DNA from: Adhaeribacter soli
GTDB taxonomy: Bacteria > Bacteroidota > Bacteroidia > Cytophagales > Hymenobacteraceae
NCBI RefSeq assembly: GCF_008727925.1
Contig: NZ_VTWT01000004.1
Coordinates: forward strand, 124,001-188,000
Reading direction: 5' to 3'
Length of the DNA stretch: 64,000 nucleotides
Shown: positions 18,365 through 26,030 of the stretch, one piece after another
Position numbering within the stretch: position 1 is the stretch's first letter
Layout of the letters: the number at the start of each line of letters is the position of its first letter
Made by a program: the position numbers and the translations under genes
Notes under the pieces: model-generated
Seen by the model: only the letters and a program-made list of their open reading frames with translations
Told to the model about the DNA's origin: nothing
Database searches by the model: none

Positions 18365-18389
18365 CATTGCCGTCTGCTTTAGCTGACGG
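18365..18389. repeat. 25-bp dispersed repeat (CATTGCCGTCTGC...)
   Basis: This 25-mer, beginning CATTGCCGTCTGCTTTAGC, is identical to the left arm of the nested palindrome at 63771-63795 and to the complement of 63885-63909. A decayed complementary arm (TTCAGCTAACGC) is visible at about 18428-18439, so this may be a partly degraded copy of the same element. Confidence 0.75.
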
Positions 18390-18583
18390 ATCGCTGTCGG
18401 ATAGCAGGGGGGCTTCTTTAAAATCCTTCAGCTAACGCATCCCGCAAGAAGAGCTCAATTTCCCTTAATCCTGAATCCAAATTCAGCAAACCGGCTTTTG
18501 TTGCATTAAATAATTTTCAAAAAAGCTCCAAAAATCAGGTCAGTTTTTTATCAGCACCTTCTTTCCACAGCAACGCCTCTTTT

Positions 18584-18617
18584 TCCCACTTCCGGAAAAT
18601 CGCTCCACTTTCTCCCA
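18584..18617 (-). promoter_or_regulatory. Inverted TGGGA-type boxes, possible distal MraZ site
   Basis: On the minus strand, TGGGA (18613-18617), TGGAG (18603-18607) and TGGGA (18584-18588) occur with steps of 10 and 19 bases. MraZ binds direct TGGGN repeats spaced 10 bases apart, so this could be a second, oppositely oriented cluster about 200 bases upstream of the main one. The spacing is imperfect and chance is possible. Confidence 0.35.
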
Positions 18618-18762
18618 CTTTTTCTTCAGAATAGCGCCATGCTTGGTGATTGTGTTTTATAAATTTCACTGTGTCAAGCATTTGTGTTTTGGGGTAGGGT
18701 TTCTTCCATCGGAAGTCATGAAAATGACCGGAAAGAAATTTCCTGAAAGTGGTAAGCGGAAT

Positions 18763-18809
18763 TGTGGATAAAGTGGATAAGTGGGGTGGATAACCATAAC
18801 TTATCCACA
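18763..18809. promoter_or_regulatory. Cluster of four DnaA-box-like 9-mers
   Basis: Two perfect DnaA boxes are present: TGTGGATAA at 18763-18771 and TTATCCACA at 18801-18809 (opposite orientation). Two further 9-mers with one mismatch lie between them: AGTGGATAA at 18772-18780 and GGTGGATAA at 18785-18793. Four such sites in 47 bases is far denser than expected by chance. They sit about 30 to 70 bases upstream of the -33 element of the mraZ promoter. Confidence 0.6.
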
Positions 18810-18812
18810 AAG

Positions 18813-18827
18813 TGGGAAAAAGTGGGA
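18813..18827 (+). promoter_or_regulatory. MraZ boxes (autoregulatory operator)
   Basis: TGGGA at 18813-18817 and TGGGA at 18823-18827 are separated by five bases inside a perfect 10-base direct repeat (AGTGGGAAAA twice). This is the direct TGGGN-N5 pattern bound by MraZ in E. coli, placed just upstream of the -33 box and 73 bases before the mraZ ATG. Confidence 0.8.
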
Positions 18828-18835
18828 AAATGTGA

Positions 18836-18865
18836 TTGCCCTTTTTTCGGGATTGTGTACTTTTG
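18836..18865 (+). promoter_or_regulatory. dcw cluster promoter
   Basis: TTG at 18836-18838 and TACTTTTG at 18858-18865 are separated by 19 bases, a full match to the Bacteroidota -33/-7 consensus TTG...TAnnTTTG. Transcription would begin near 18871, giving a leader of about 30 bases before mraZ. Confidence 0.8.
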
Positions 18866-18899
18866 TTTACCTCGAAATAGAAGAGGTCTACCCAAGTAT

Positions 18900-19367
18900 A
18901 TGAACTTTCTGTCCGGAGAATACGAGTGTAAGCTTGACCCGAAGGGAAGGTTGGTTTTACCTGCCAAGATAAAAGCCAACCTGCCGGAGGAGTCGGGTAA
19001 CAACGTGGTGCTGACCCGCGGGTTTGAGCCATGCCTCGTGCTGTACCCTAAACAGGAATGGAAAAGCATATACGACCGGGTAGCCAGCCTGAACGAATTC
19101 AACGAAGAGTACCGGCAGTTCCAGCGGAACTTCTTCCGCGGCAATACCGAACTTGAGCTCGACAATACCGGCCGCTTTGTGTTGCCTAAAACCATGCAGC
19201 GCTACGCCGACATCGACAAAGAAGTAATTATTGTAGGCCTTGGCAACCGGGTAGAGATCTGGAATCCGGAACGCTACGAAGAGTTCCTGATCAAAGACCA
19301 GCAGGAGTTCTCCCAGCTGGCGCAAAAATTCCTGGGCGATCAGCCTGTCATTCAACCTAATTTATAA
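18900..19367 (+). CDS. mraZ: Transcriptional regulator MraZ
   Basis: A 155-residue DNA-binding repressor of the dcw operon. It has two AbrB-like swapped-hairpin repeats, MNFLSGEYECKLDPKGRLVLP at the start and ELELDNTGRFVLPKTM near residue 83, each with the DxxGR signature. I start at ATG 18900; an in-frame upstream ATG at 18762 adds 46 residues not found in the family and lies upstream of the promoter. The stop is two bases before rsmH. MraZ boxes lie immediately upstream, so it very likely regulates itself. Confidence 0.96.
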   Translation: MNFLSGEYECKLDPKGRLVLPAKIKANLPEESGNNVVLTRGFEPCLVLYPKQEWKSIYDRVASLNEFNEEYRQFQRNFFRGNTELELDNTGRFVLPKTMQRYADIDKEVIIVGLGNRVEIWNPERYEEFLIKDQQEFSQLAQKFLGDQPVIQPNL

Positions 19368-19369
19368 GT

Positions 19370-20329
19370 ATGGCTTACCACAACCCTGTGATGCTCCGCG
19401 AGTCGGTGGAAGCCCTCGCCATTAACCCTGCCGGCACGTACGTGGACGTAACGTTTGGCGGCGGCGGCCATTCTGCCGAAATTTTAAAACACCTGACCAC
19501 CGGCAAGCTTTACAGCTTCGACCAGGATGCGGATGCCGAAAAGCAAAGCGAAAAACTGGAAGGCGCGACCTTTCAGTTCGTAAAAGCCAATTTCCGGTAC
19601 CTGAAAAAATTCCTCCGGCTTTACGGCGTGAAACAGGTAGACGGTATTCTGGCGGATCTGGGCGTTTCTTCGCACCAGTTCAACACGGCCGAGCGCGGTT
19701 TCTCTACCCGCTTCGACGGTCCGTTGGACATGCGTATGGATCCGGACGCCCCACTTTCGGCCAAAGAAATTATTGCCAATTACCCGGAAGAACAACTGCA
19801 TAAGATCTTCGGGATTTATGGCGAAGTGAAGAATGCCAAAACCCTGGCCCAGACAATTGTAAGCGCCCGCAACGGTCAGGAAATAAATACCATTGCCGAA
19901 TTTAAGAAAGCGATACAAAGCTGTATTCCGCGCGGCAAAGAAAATAAATACTTAGCCCAGGTTTTTCAGGCCTTACGGATAGAAGCCAACGACGAGCTGA
20001 AAGCCCTGGAAGATATGCTGGTGCAGTCGGCCGAAGTGCTGAAGCCTGGCGGACGGTTAGTGGTAATTTCTTACCATTCTTTGGAAGATAGGTTGGTGAA
20101 GAACTTTATTCAGAAAGGTAAATTCCACGGCGACGTAGAAAAAGATTTTTTCGGCAACGAGCTGAAGCCGCTCGAAGCCGTGGTGCGCAAAGCGCTAACG
20201 CCCTCGGAAGAAGAGCTGCTGGAAAATAACCGGTCCCGTAGCGCCAAGCTCCGGATCGCGGTGAAAACCGGGGAACTGAACTTCGAAGAGAAACCCGACA
20301 AAACGGTAGGCAGAAGAGGAAAAAAGTAA
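19370..20329 (+). CDS. rsmH: 16S rRNA (cytosine(1402)-N(4))-methyltransferase RsmH
   Basis: S-adenosylmethionine-dependent enzyme that N4-methylates C1402 in the decoding centre of 16S rRNA. 319 residues, the usual length. The SAM loop VDVTFGGGGHS is at residues 25-35; further family segments are GILADLGVSSHQ and RGFSTRFDGPLDMRMD (near 93-123) and VVISYHSLEDR. The C-terminus carries the typical NNRSRSAKLR motif. It is the second gene of the dcw cluster, two bases after mraZ, and is followed by a terminator-like hairpin. Confidence 0.97.
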   Translation: MAYHNPVMLRESVEALAINPAGTYVDVTFGGGGHSAEILKHLTTGKLYSFDQDADAEKQSEKLEGATFQFVKANFRYLKKFLRLYGVKQVDGILADLGVSSHQFNTAERGFSTRFDGPLDMRMDPDAPLSAKEIIANYPEEQLHKIFGIYGEVKNAKTLAQTIVSARNGQEINTIAEFKKAIQSCIPRGKENKYLAQVFQALRIEANDELKALEDMLVQSAEVLKPGGRLVVISYHSLEDRLVKNFIQKGKFHGDVEKDFFGNELKPLEAVVRKALTPSEEELLENNRSRSAKLRIAVKTGELNFEEKPDKTVGRRGKK

Positions 20330-20344
20330 AGAGTGAATTAGGGA

Positions 20345-20378
20345 AGTAGCGTACGGATTAATCCATGCGCTACTTTTT
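20345..20378 (+). terminator. Terminator-like palindrome inside the dcw cluster
   Basis: AGTAGCGTACGGATT (20345-20359) pairs with AATCCATGCGCTACT (20360-20374), with two mismatches that become G-U pairs in RNA on one side, followed by TTTTT. It lies 15 bases after rsmH and about 100 before ftsL. It may partly end mraZ-rsmH transcripts before the division genes. Confidence 0.65.
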
Positions 20379-20434
20379 AGATTGGAAACCTTAGCATTTT
20401 CAACCGGTCAAAAAGGAATAATTTTTTTAAGAGA

Positions 20435-20474
20435 AATCGAAAATTCGAACAATCGAAAATTCGGACAATCGAAT
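20435..20474. repeat. TTCGAA-type tract before ftsL
   Basis: ATCGAAAATTCGAACAATCG is repeated with small changes and ends three bases before the ftsL ATG. It belongs to the same word family as the arrays at 9580, 24486-24684 and 29761-30092. No complementary partner is visible next to the rsmH stop, unlike the other dcw spacers. Confidence 0.65.
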
Positions 20475-20477
20475 AAA

Positions 20478-20912
20478 ATGGCTACGAATACTTTAAAACC
20501 TAAACCGAAAGCGGCTTCGCGCGCCAATACCATGCGCCCGGTGCCTAAGCCGAAGGTGGAAGAAGCGCCGCGGCCAAAAGGTACCAGCATTTTTCATTTG
20601 CTGGAGCGATACACTAAAATGGATGCCTTCTTTAAAGACGGCCTCCCTGTAAAGTATTTGCCTTACGTTTTGTACGGCATGCTCATTGCCCTTTTCTACA
20701 TCGGTAATACGCATTACGCCGAAAAAACCATCCGCAAAATAGACCGCACCAAATCCGAAACCGAAGACTTAAGAGCCGATTATACCACGCTGAAATCCGA
20801 TTACATGGAAGCCAGCAAGCAATCGGAAGTAGCTAAGCACGTGCAGCCGCTCGGTCTGGAAGAAAGTAAAACACCCCCGTACCAGGTAATTGTAAGCAAA
20901 GATGAATATTAA
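20478..20912 (+). CDS. ftsL: FtsL-like cell division protein
   Basis: A 144-residue bitopic membrane protein in the ftsL position between rsmH and ftsI. Residues 1-60 are a basic, Pro-rich cytoplasmic tail (KPKPKAASRANTMRPVPKPK); one membrane segment follows at about 68-86 (YLPYVLYGMLIALFYIGN), then a short periplasmic coiled coil (KTIRKIDRTKSETEDLRADY). I start at ATG 20478; an upstream in-frame ATG at 20382 would translate through the repeat tract. FtsL acts with FtsQ and FtsB to activate FtsWI septal synthesis. Sequence similarity to proteobacterial FtsL is low, as is normal. It overlaps ftsI by 11 bases. Confidence 0.85.
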   Translation: MATNTLKPKPKAASRANTMRPVPKPKVEEAPRPKGTSIFHLLERYTKMDAFFKDGLPVKYLPYVLYGMLIALFYIGNTHYAEKTIRKIDRTKSETEDLRADYTTLKSDYMEASKQSEVAKHVQPLGLEESKTPPYQVIVSKDEY

Positions 20913-23010
20913 GAAATCCATTCTCACGCGCGTGCGGGTGGCTTTTTTAGCCGTCGCGCTTTTTGCCTTCGCCATTATTTTTAAAGTGGCCAACATTCAG
21001 TTTGCCGAAGGCTCCAAGTGGAAGGAGATCCAGCGGGAAAAACGGTTTGTGTATCAGCCGGTTTTTGCTACCCGCGGCAACATTTACTCCGATAACGAAA
21101 GTATTCTGGCCACTTCGCTGCCTTTTTACCGCGTGGCCTTCGATCCCTCGATCAGCGACGACAAGCTTTTTAACGAAGGTATCGATTCGTTGGCGTATTT
21201 GCTGGCGCGTTTTTACAAAGACAAACCGGAGCAGGAGTACCGCCGCAAGATCAAAAATGCGCGTATTTCCGGTCGTCATTACGTAAGGCTGAATAACCGT
21301 CAGATCAATTACCAGGACAAAAAGATGATGGCGCGCTGGCCTATTTTCCGGGCCGGTAAAAACAAAGGCGGCGTAATTTTCGAGAAAGTAGACAAGCGCT
21401 TTCGTCCTTTCGGCATGTTGGCGCAACGGACCATCGGTTTTATAAACGAAGATAAAAACGGCGCCGGTCTGGAATACACTTACAACAGTCAGCTGGCCGG
21501 TAAAGACGGCGAAGCCCTGTTTGAACGCATGGCCGGCGGTAATAAACCGGTTTACGACGGTTCGGAAGTAAAACCGATGCCGGGTTACGACATTAAAACC
21601 ACCATCGATATTAACCTGCAGGACGTTGCCGAAAATGCGCTGAACAAAGCCCTGGTGGCGCACAACGCCGAATACGGTTGCGTGGTTTTGATGGAAGTAA
21701 AGACCGGCGAAATTAAAGCCATTGCCAACCTCGGAAAATTCGCCGAAGGCGCTTACCTGGAAAACTACAACTACGCGGTTGCCAACCAGGGTCTTACCGA
21801 ACCGGGGTCTACGTTCAAATTGGCTTCCATGATGGCTTTGCTCGAAGATTCGAATATCCAGCTGACCGATACCGTGGACACCGGCAACGGCAAGAAAAGC
21901 TTCGGCGGGGTTTCCATGACGGACTCGAAACAAGGCGGCTATGGCAAGATTACGGTGGAAGACGTGTTCGGCAAATCGTCGAACGTAGGCATTGCCATGC
22001 TTATCGAGAATCAGTTCGGCAACGACCCGCAAAAGTTTGTGGATTACCTTCAGAGGTTCGGGCTGAATTCTACGCTCGGTTTCCAGATGGCCGGTGAAGC
22101 AAGGCCTTACATTAAAAAACCTTCGGACCGGAGCTGGAGCCGCACCACACTTTCCCGGATGAGCATTGGTTACGAGTTGAAAATTGCCCCGATCCATACG
22201 CTGGCGCTTTTTAACGCCATTGCCAATAACGGGGTAAAAGTGCAGCCGATCATTGTAAAAGAAACCCGCAAAGCCGATAAAACGATAGCCGTTTACGAAG
22301 CAAAGATCCTGAACGAAAAGATATGCTCCGACGAAACCGTGAAGAAGCTCCGGCAGATGATGGAAACCGTAGTGGAGCGCGGAACGGGTAAGCACGTGAA
22401 AAACGTAAACTACAAAGTGGCCGGCAAAACCGGTACATCGCGGAAGATCAAAAACGGCCAGTACATTAAAACTTATTCCACGTCTTTTGTGGGTTATTTC
22501 CCGGCCGATAATCCGAAGTATTCCTGCATTGTAATTATCGATAGCCCGAAAGCTGCAGCCCAGTACGGCGGCGACGTGGCGGCTCCGGTTTTCCGCGAAC
22601 TTGCCGATAAAGCCTACGCCCGCGATCTGGCCATTCACAAACCAATGTCGGAGCGCATTATTCCGGACAAGAAACAACTGCCCATGGTTAAAGCCGGCAG
22701 TCAGGAAGAACTCACGCTTATCTGCAACAAGCTCGGTATCAGCCACCATCCGGGCGTTCCGGGAATGGAAGATTTTGACTGGGTGAAAGCCGATTCGCAA
22801 AGCCGTTCTTACCTCTGGAAACCAAATAAAATTGAGACGAACCAGATTCCGGACGTTACCGGCATGACCGTTCGCGATGCCTTGTATTTGCTGAATAACC
22901 AGGGAATTAAAGTGCGCCGGATTGGTAGCAGCGGAAGGGTACAAAGCCAGAGTTTACCGGCGGGTGCGCCTATTCAAAAAGGAAGTGTAATTACTATAGT
23001 CTTAAGCTAA
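20902..23010 (+). CDS. ftsI: Division-specific peptidoglycan transpeptidase FtsI (PBP)
   Basis: Class B penicillin-binding protein that cross-links septal peptidoglycan. 702 residues: one N-terminal membrane anchor (about 10-30), a dimerisation/pedestal domain, and the transpeptidase domain with the three active-site motifs SxxK (STFK, Ser303 and Lys306), SxN (SSN at 359-361) and KTG (Lys509). A C-terminal PASTA domain follows (IPDVTGMTVRDALYLLNN...GSVITIVLS). PASTA-bearing FtsI is usual in Bacteroidota. It overlaps ftsL by 11 bases, and its stop overlaps the murE start by one base (TAATG), so the three are tightly coupled. Confidence 0.96.
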   Translation: MNIKKSILTRVRVAFLAVALFAFAIIFKVANIQFAEGSKWKEIQREKRFVYQPVFATRGNIYSDNESILATSLPFYRVAFDPSISDDKLFNEGIDSLAYLLARFYKDKPEQEYRRKIKNARISGRHYVRLNNRQINYQDKKMMARWPIFRAGKNKGGVIFEKVDKRFRPFGMLAQRTIGFINEDKNGAGLEYTYNSQLAGKDGEALFERMAGGNKPVYDGSEVKPMPGYDIKTTIDINLQDVAENALNKALVAHNAEYGCVVLMEVKTGEIKAIANLGKFAEGAYLENYNYAVANQGLTEPGSTFKLASMMALLEDSNIQLTDTVDTGNGKKSFGGVSMTDSKQGGYGKITVEDVFGKSSNVGIAMLIENQFGNDPQKFVDYLQRFGLNSTLGFQMAGEARPYIKKPSDRSWSRTTLSRMSIGYELKIAPIHTLALFNAIANNGVKVQPIIVKETRKADKTIAVYEAKILNEKICSDETVKKLRQMMETVVERGTGKHVKNVNYKVAGKTGTSRKIKNGQYIKTYSTSFVGYFPADNPKYSCIVIIDSPKAAAQYGGDVAAPVFRELADKAYARDLAIHKPMSERIIPDKKQLPMVKAGSQEELTLICNKLGISHHPGVPGMEDFDWVKADSQSRSYLWKPNKIETNQIPDVTGMTVRDALYLLNNQGIKVRRIGSSGRVQSQSLPAGAPIQKGSVITIVLS

Positions 23011-24485
23011 TGCCAAAGCTATCAGAATTAATAAAAGGGAATACGGAAGTAATTCAGGTGCTCGGCAACGCCGGAACCGAAATTCAAAGCCTCACCATGG
23101 ATTCCCGCAAAGCGACGCCGGGTGTGGCTTTCTTTGCCTTGCGCGGCGTGCAGGCCGACGGGCATAACTTTATTCCGAAAGCGATTGCAGCCGGAGCTTC
23201 GGCAATTATTTGCGAAACGCTACCGGAAAACGCTGAAAAACTGGCCGAAAATGCTACCCTTATTCAGGTAAAAAGCAGCGCGGCGGCAATGGGTTTAATG
23301 GCCTCCGTTTTCCACGGGGAACCATCCAGGAAACTGAAACTCGTAGGCGTAACCGGCACCAACGGTAAAACCACCTGCGTAACGCTGCTGCACAAACTTT
23401 TCCGCGAACTCGGATATTCAGTAGGCTTGCTTTCTACGGTCCAGAACCAGATAAACGAAACGGTAATTCCGGCCACGCACACTACGCCCGATGCCATTTC
23501 CCTGAACCAGCTTTTGGCTGATATGGTGAAAGCCGGCTGCACGCACTGCTTCATGGAAGTAAGTTCGCACGCCGTGGTGCAGCACCGCGTAACCGGTCTG
23601 GAATTTAAAGGCGGCATTTTTACCAATATCACGCACGATCATTTAGATTACCACGGCACCTTCGACGAATACATTAAGGCAAAAAAAGGCTTCTTCGATA
23701 ACCTGCCGAAAAAAGCATTCGCCTTGATTAACGCCGACGACAAACGCGGCGCGGTGATGCTGCAAAATAGCAAAGCCGAAAAACACGAATATTCCTTAAG
23801 GAAAGCCACCGAATTCAAGGCGCGCCTGCTCGATAATTCCATTCAGGGCTTGCATCTGGAAATTGACGGCCACGAAATTTTATTCCGCCTCATCGGTACT
23901 TTCAATGCTTATAATATTCTGGCGGTTTATGGGGCGGCGGTTTTATTGGGTGAAGATAAAACGGAAGTTTTAACGGTACTTTCGAATCTTACATCCGCTG
24001 CCGGGCGTTTCGATTATCTGATCTCCAATTCTCACATTACGGGCATTGTCGATTACGCACATACCCCCGATGCCCTGGAAAATGTTTTGAGCACCATTCA
24101 GCAAATAAGAAAACCGGAACAGAAAGTAATTACCGTGGTTGGTTGCGGCGGAAACCGCGATGCCGCTAAGCGTCCGGTAATGGCTGATATCGCCTGCAAA
24201 TTCTCCGACCGCATTGTGCTGACTTCCGATAATCCGCGCGACGAAGAACCGCAGGAAATCCTGAACCAGATGCAGCAGGGCGTAAAACCAACCGACCTGA
24301 AAAAAACGCTTTCCATTGTAGACCGCCGCGAAGCCATAAAAACCGCCATCGCTTTAGCCGATGCCAACGACATTATTCTGGTTGCCGGCAAAGGCCACGA
24401 AACCTACCAGGAAGTAAAAGGCCAGCGCTCTCCCTTCGACGACAAACAAGTGCTCCGCGAAATGTTTGCGCTAATGGGAAAGTGA
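23010..24485 (+). CDS. murE: UDP-MurNAc-tripeptide synthetase MurE (meso-DAP adding)
   Basis: Cytoplasmic ATP-dependent Mur ligase adding the third stem-peptide residue. 491 residues. The ATP loop is GVTGTNGKTTC (near 113-123); the carbamylated-Lys and Mg region and the C-terminal domain are intact. The substrate motif DNPR at 407-410 is the one that selects meso-diaminopimelate, so the peptidoglycan should be DAP type. The start overlaps the ftsI stop (TAATG). It is followed by a 214-bp spacer with inverted TTCGAA-type arms before mraY. Confidence 0.97.
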   Translation: MPKLSELIKGNTEVIQVLGNAGTEIQSLTMDSRKATPGVAFFALRGVQADGHNFIPKAIAAGASAIICETLPENAEKLAENATLIQVKSSAAAMGLMASVFHGEPSRKLKLVGVTGTNGKTTCVTLLHKLFRELGYSVGLLSTVQNQINETVIPATHTTPDAISLNQLLADMVKAGCTHCFMEVSSHAVVQHRVTGLEFKGGIFTNITHDHLDYHGTFDEYIKAKKGFFDNLPKKAFALINADDKRGAVMLQNSKAEKHEYSLRKATEFKARLLDNSIQGLHLEIDGHEILFRLIGTFNAYNILAVYGAAVLLGEDKTEVLTVLSNLTSAAGRFDYLISNSHITGIVDYAHTPDALENVLSTIQQIRKPEQKVITVVGCGGNRDAAKRPVMADIACKFSDRIVLTSDNPRDEEPQEILNQMQQGVKPTDLKKTLSIVDRREAIKTAIALADANDIILVAGKGHETYQEVKGQRSPFDDKQVLREMFALMGK

Positions 24486-24684
24486 TTTCGATTGTTCGAT
24501 TGTTCGATATTCGACTGTTCGAAAGAATATTAATCGAATTTTCGAGGTTCGAATTTCCGACAAGAATATTTGAATTTTTAACTGAGAAAATTAAGAGAAA
24601 TAGGGTTAGAAACTACCCAGAAAAAACTAAATAGAAATAAAAAAAATCGAACAATCGAATATCGAACGTTCGAACAATCGAAAT
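24486..24684. repeat. Inverted TTCGAA-type arms filling the murE-mraY spacer
   Basis: The left tract (24486-24560) starts directly after the murE stop and reads TTCGATTGTTCGATTGTTCG and onward. The right tract (24647-24684) reads as its complement (ATCGAACAATCGAATATCGA and onward) and ends 15 bases before the mraY ATG. The centre (24565-24646) is A-rich and has no gene. The spacer could form a long imperfect hairpin in the transcript. Confidence 0.75.
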
Positions 24685-24699
24685 TACAATTGAACCAAA

Positions 24700-25923
24700 A
24701 TGCTTTATTACCTTTTTGACTATTTAGATAAAAACTACAACATCCCCGGTGTTGGCGTTTTTCAATACATCTCCTTCCGGGCCGGGTTAGCTACGCTGGT
24801 TTCCCTGTTGATCGCGATGATTTTTGGTGGAAGACTTATTGAAGTGTTGCGCAGGTTGCAGGTTGGCGAAAGCATCCGGGACCTCGGTTTGGAGGGACAA
24901 TTGGAAAAGAAAGGTACGCCTACTATGGGTGGTTTTATTATCCTGGCAGCAATCCTGATCCCAACTTTACTTTTTGCCAAGTTGCATAATACCTACATCA
25001 TCCTGATGCTGATTTCTACCATCTGGCTCGGCTGCATCGGTTTTCTGGACGACTACATTAAAGTGTTCCGCAAGAATAAAGAAGGGTTGGCAGGGAAGTT
25101 CAAAGTAGTAGGGCAGATCGGTTTGGGATTGATCGTGGGGTGCACGCTTTTCTTCAGCGAAGATGTTACGGTTCGTCAGTATTTCACCGAAAAAGGAACG
25201 GCTATTTTTCACGCCGCCGGTTCTACTTCTTATGAAGACGTCCGGAAAATGGTAACCACCATTCCGTTTGCCAAAAACAACGAATTAGACTATTACAAAT
25301 TCTTCAGCTTTGCTTCGCCGGTACTAGGTTCTTATGCCCGTTTCCTATACATCCCGTTAGTAATTATCATCATCACGGCCGTTTCCAACGGCGCCAACAT
25401 TACGGACGGTATCGACGGATTGGCAGCAGGAACTTCCGCCATTATTGGTATTACCTTAGCTATTTTCGCCTGGGTTTCGGGTAACTCCATTTTTGCCGAT
25501 TACCTGAACATCATGTTCATACCAAATACCGGAGAGCTGGTGATTTTCTGTACCGCTTTCGTGGGAGCATGCGTCGGTTTTCTCTGGTATAACTCTTATC
25601 CGGCCCAGGTTTTCATGGGCGATACCGGCAGCTTGTCCATCGGCGGTATCATTGCAGTGCTGGCTTTGATCCTTCGGAAAGAACTTTTAATTCCGGTGCT
25701 GTGCGGTATTTTCCTGATCGAAAATTTATCGGTAATGCTGCAGGTAAGCTACTTTAAATACACCAAAAAGAAATACGGCGAAGGTAGAAGAATCTTCAAA
25801 ATGAGCCCGCTGCACCACCACTACCAGAAACTCGGTTACCACGAATCGAAGATTGTAAACCGCTTCTGGATTGTAGGCATTATGCTGGCCATTTTGACGC
25901 TGGCCACTTTAAAGCTACGGTAA
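24700..25923 (+). CDS. mraY: Phospho-MurNAc-pentapeptide translocase MraY
   Basis: Integral membrane enzyme that joins phospho-MurNAc-pentapeptide to undecaprenyl phosphate, making lipid I. 407 residues with about ten membrane segments. Active-site signatures are present: GTPTMGG early, the DD pair in [31 protein letters not shown] (catalytic Asp loop), and the His cluster [10 protein letters not shown]. It is longer than the E. coli enzyme (360) because of an insert around residues 160-205, as in other Bacteroidota. Flanked by spacers with inverted arms on both sides. Confidence 0.97.
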   Translation: MLYYLFDYLDKNYNIPGVGVFQYISFRAGLATLVSLLIAMIFGGRLIEVLRRLQVGESIRDLGLEGQLEKKGTPTMGGFIILAAILIPTLLFAKLHNTYIILMLISTIWLGCIGFLDDYIKVFRKNKEGLAGKFKVVGQIGLGLIVGCTLFFSEDVTVRQYFTEKGTAIFHAAGSTSYEDVRKMVTTIPFAKNNELDYYKFFSFASPVLGSYARFLYIPLVIIIITAVSNGANITDGIDGLAAGTSAIIGITLAIFAWVSGNSIFADYLNIMFIPNTGELVIFCTAFVGACVGFLWYNSYPAQVFMGDTGSLSIGGIIAVLALILRKELLIPVLCGIFLIENLSVMLQVSYFKYTKKKYGEGRRIFKMSPLHHHYQKLGYHESKIVNRFWIVGIMLAILTLATLKLR

Positions 25924-26022
25924 ATGAATTGTTGATTGTTAATTGCTGATTGTTAATTGATTTTTATTTGATCAGCATTAAAAGAAAAAAACAATCAACA
26001 ATCAGAAATTAACAATTAGTAA
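25924..26022. repeat. Inverted AT-rich arms filling the mraY-murD spacer
   Basis: The left arm, GATTGTTAATTGCTGATTG and neighbours right after the mraY stop, is complementary (24 of 28 positions) to the right arm that starts CAATCAACAATCAG and ends about 8 bases before murD. The sequence words differ from those in the murE-mraY spacer, but the layout is the same. Confidence 0.75.
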
Positions 26023-26030
26023 TTTAAAGA

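Larger units (their letters stand above)
17905..18899. other. Large intergenic region ahead of the dcw cluster
   Basis: Nearly 1 kb with no convincing gene, although short open frames cross it on both strands. From left to right: an AT-rich stretch (18000-18200), a copy of the 25-bp CATTGCCGTCTGC repeat (18365-18389), inverted TGGGA-type boxes (18584-18617), a cluster of DnaA-box-like 9-mers (18763-18809), direct MraZ boxes (18813-18827) and the mraZ promoter (18836-18865). The right-hand third is therefore a dense regulatory region. Confidence 0.75.

Noticed and set aside
18762-18899. Longer mraZ start at 18762
   Set aside because: The added 46 residues are not family sequence and the start would be upstream of the promoter; ATG 18900 fits the conserved N-terminus.
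18535-19195. Leftward frames of about 160 codons across the mraZ control region
   Set aside because: They overlap the promoter, operator boxes and the mraZ coding sequence and show no protein features.
20947-22944. Open frame of 665 codons antisense to ftsI
   Set aside because: It is opposite a fully conserved FtsI with all active-site motifs; the product has no recognisable domain and the length follows from codon bias of the sense strand.
24541-24560. tRNA-like TTCGA arm (GGTTCGAATTT)
   Set aside because: No acceptor stem or anticodon arm can be formed; it is part of the TTCGAA repeat tract.
24486-24684. Possible CRISPR array in the TTCGAA repeats
   Set aside because: Units are short, irregular and without spacers of constant length; no cas genes in the window.
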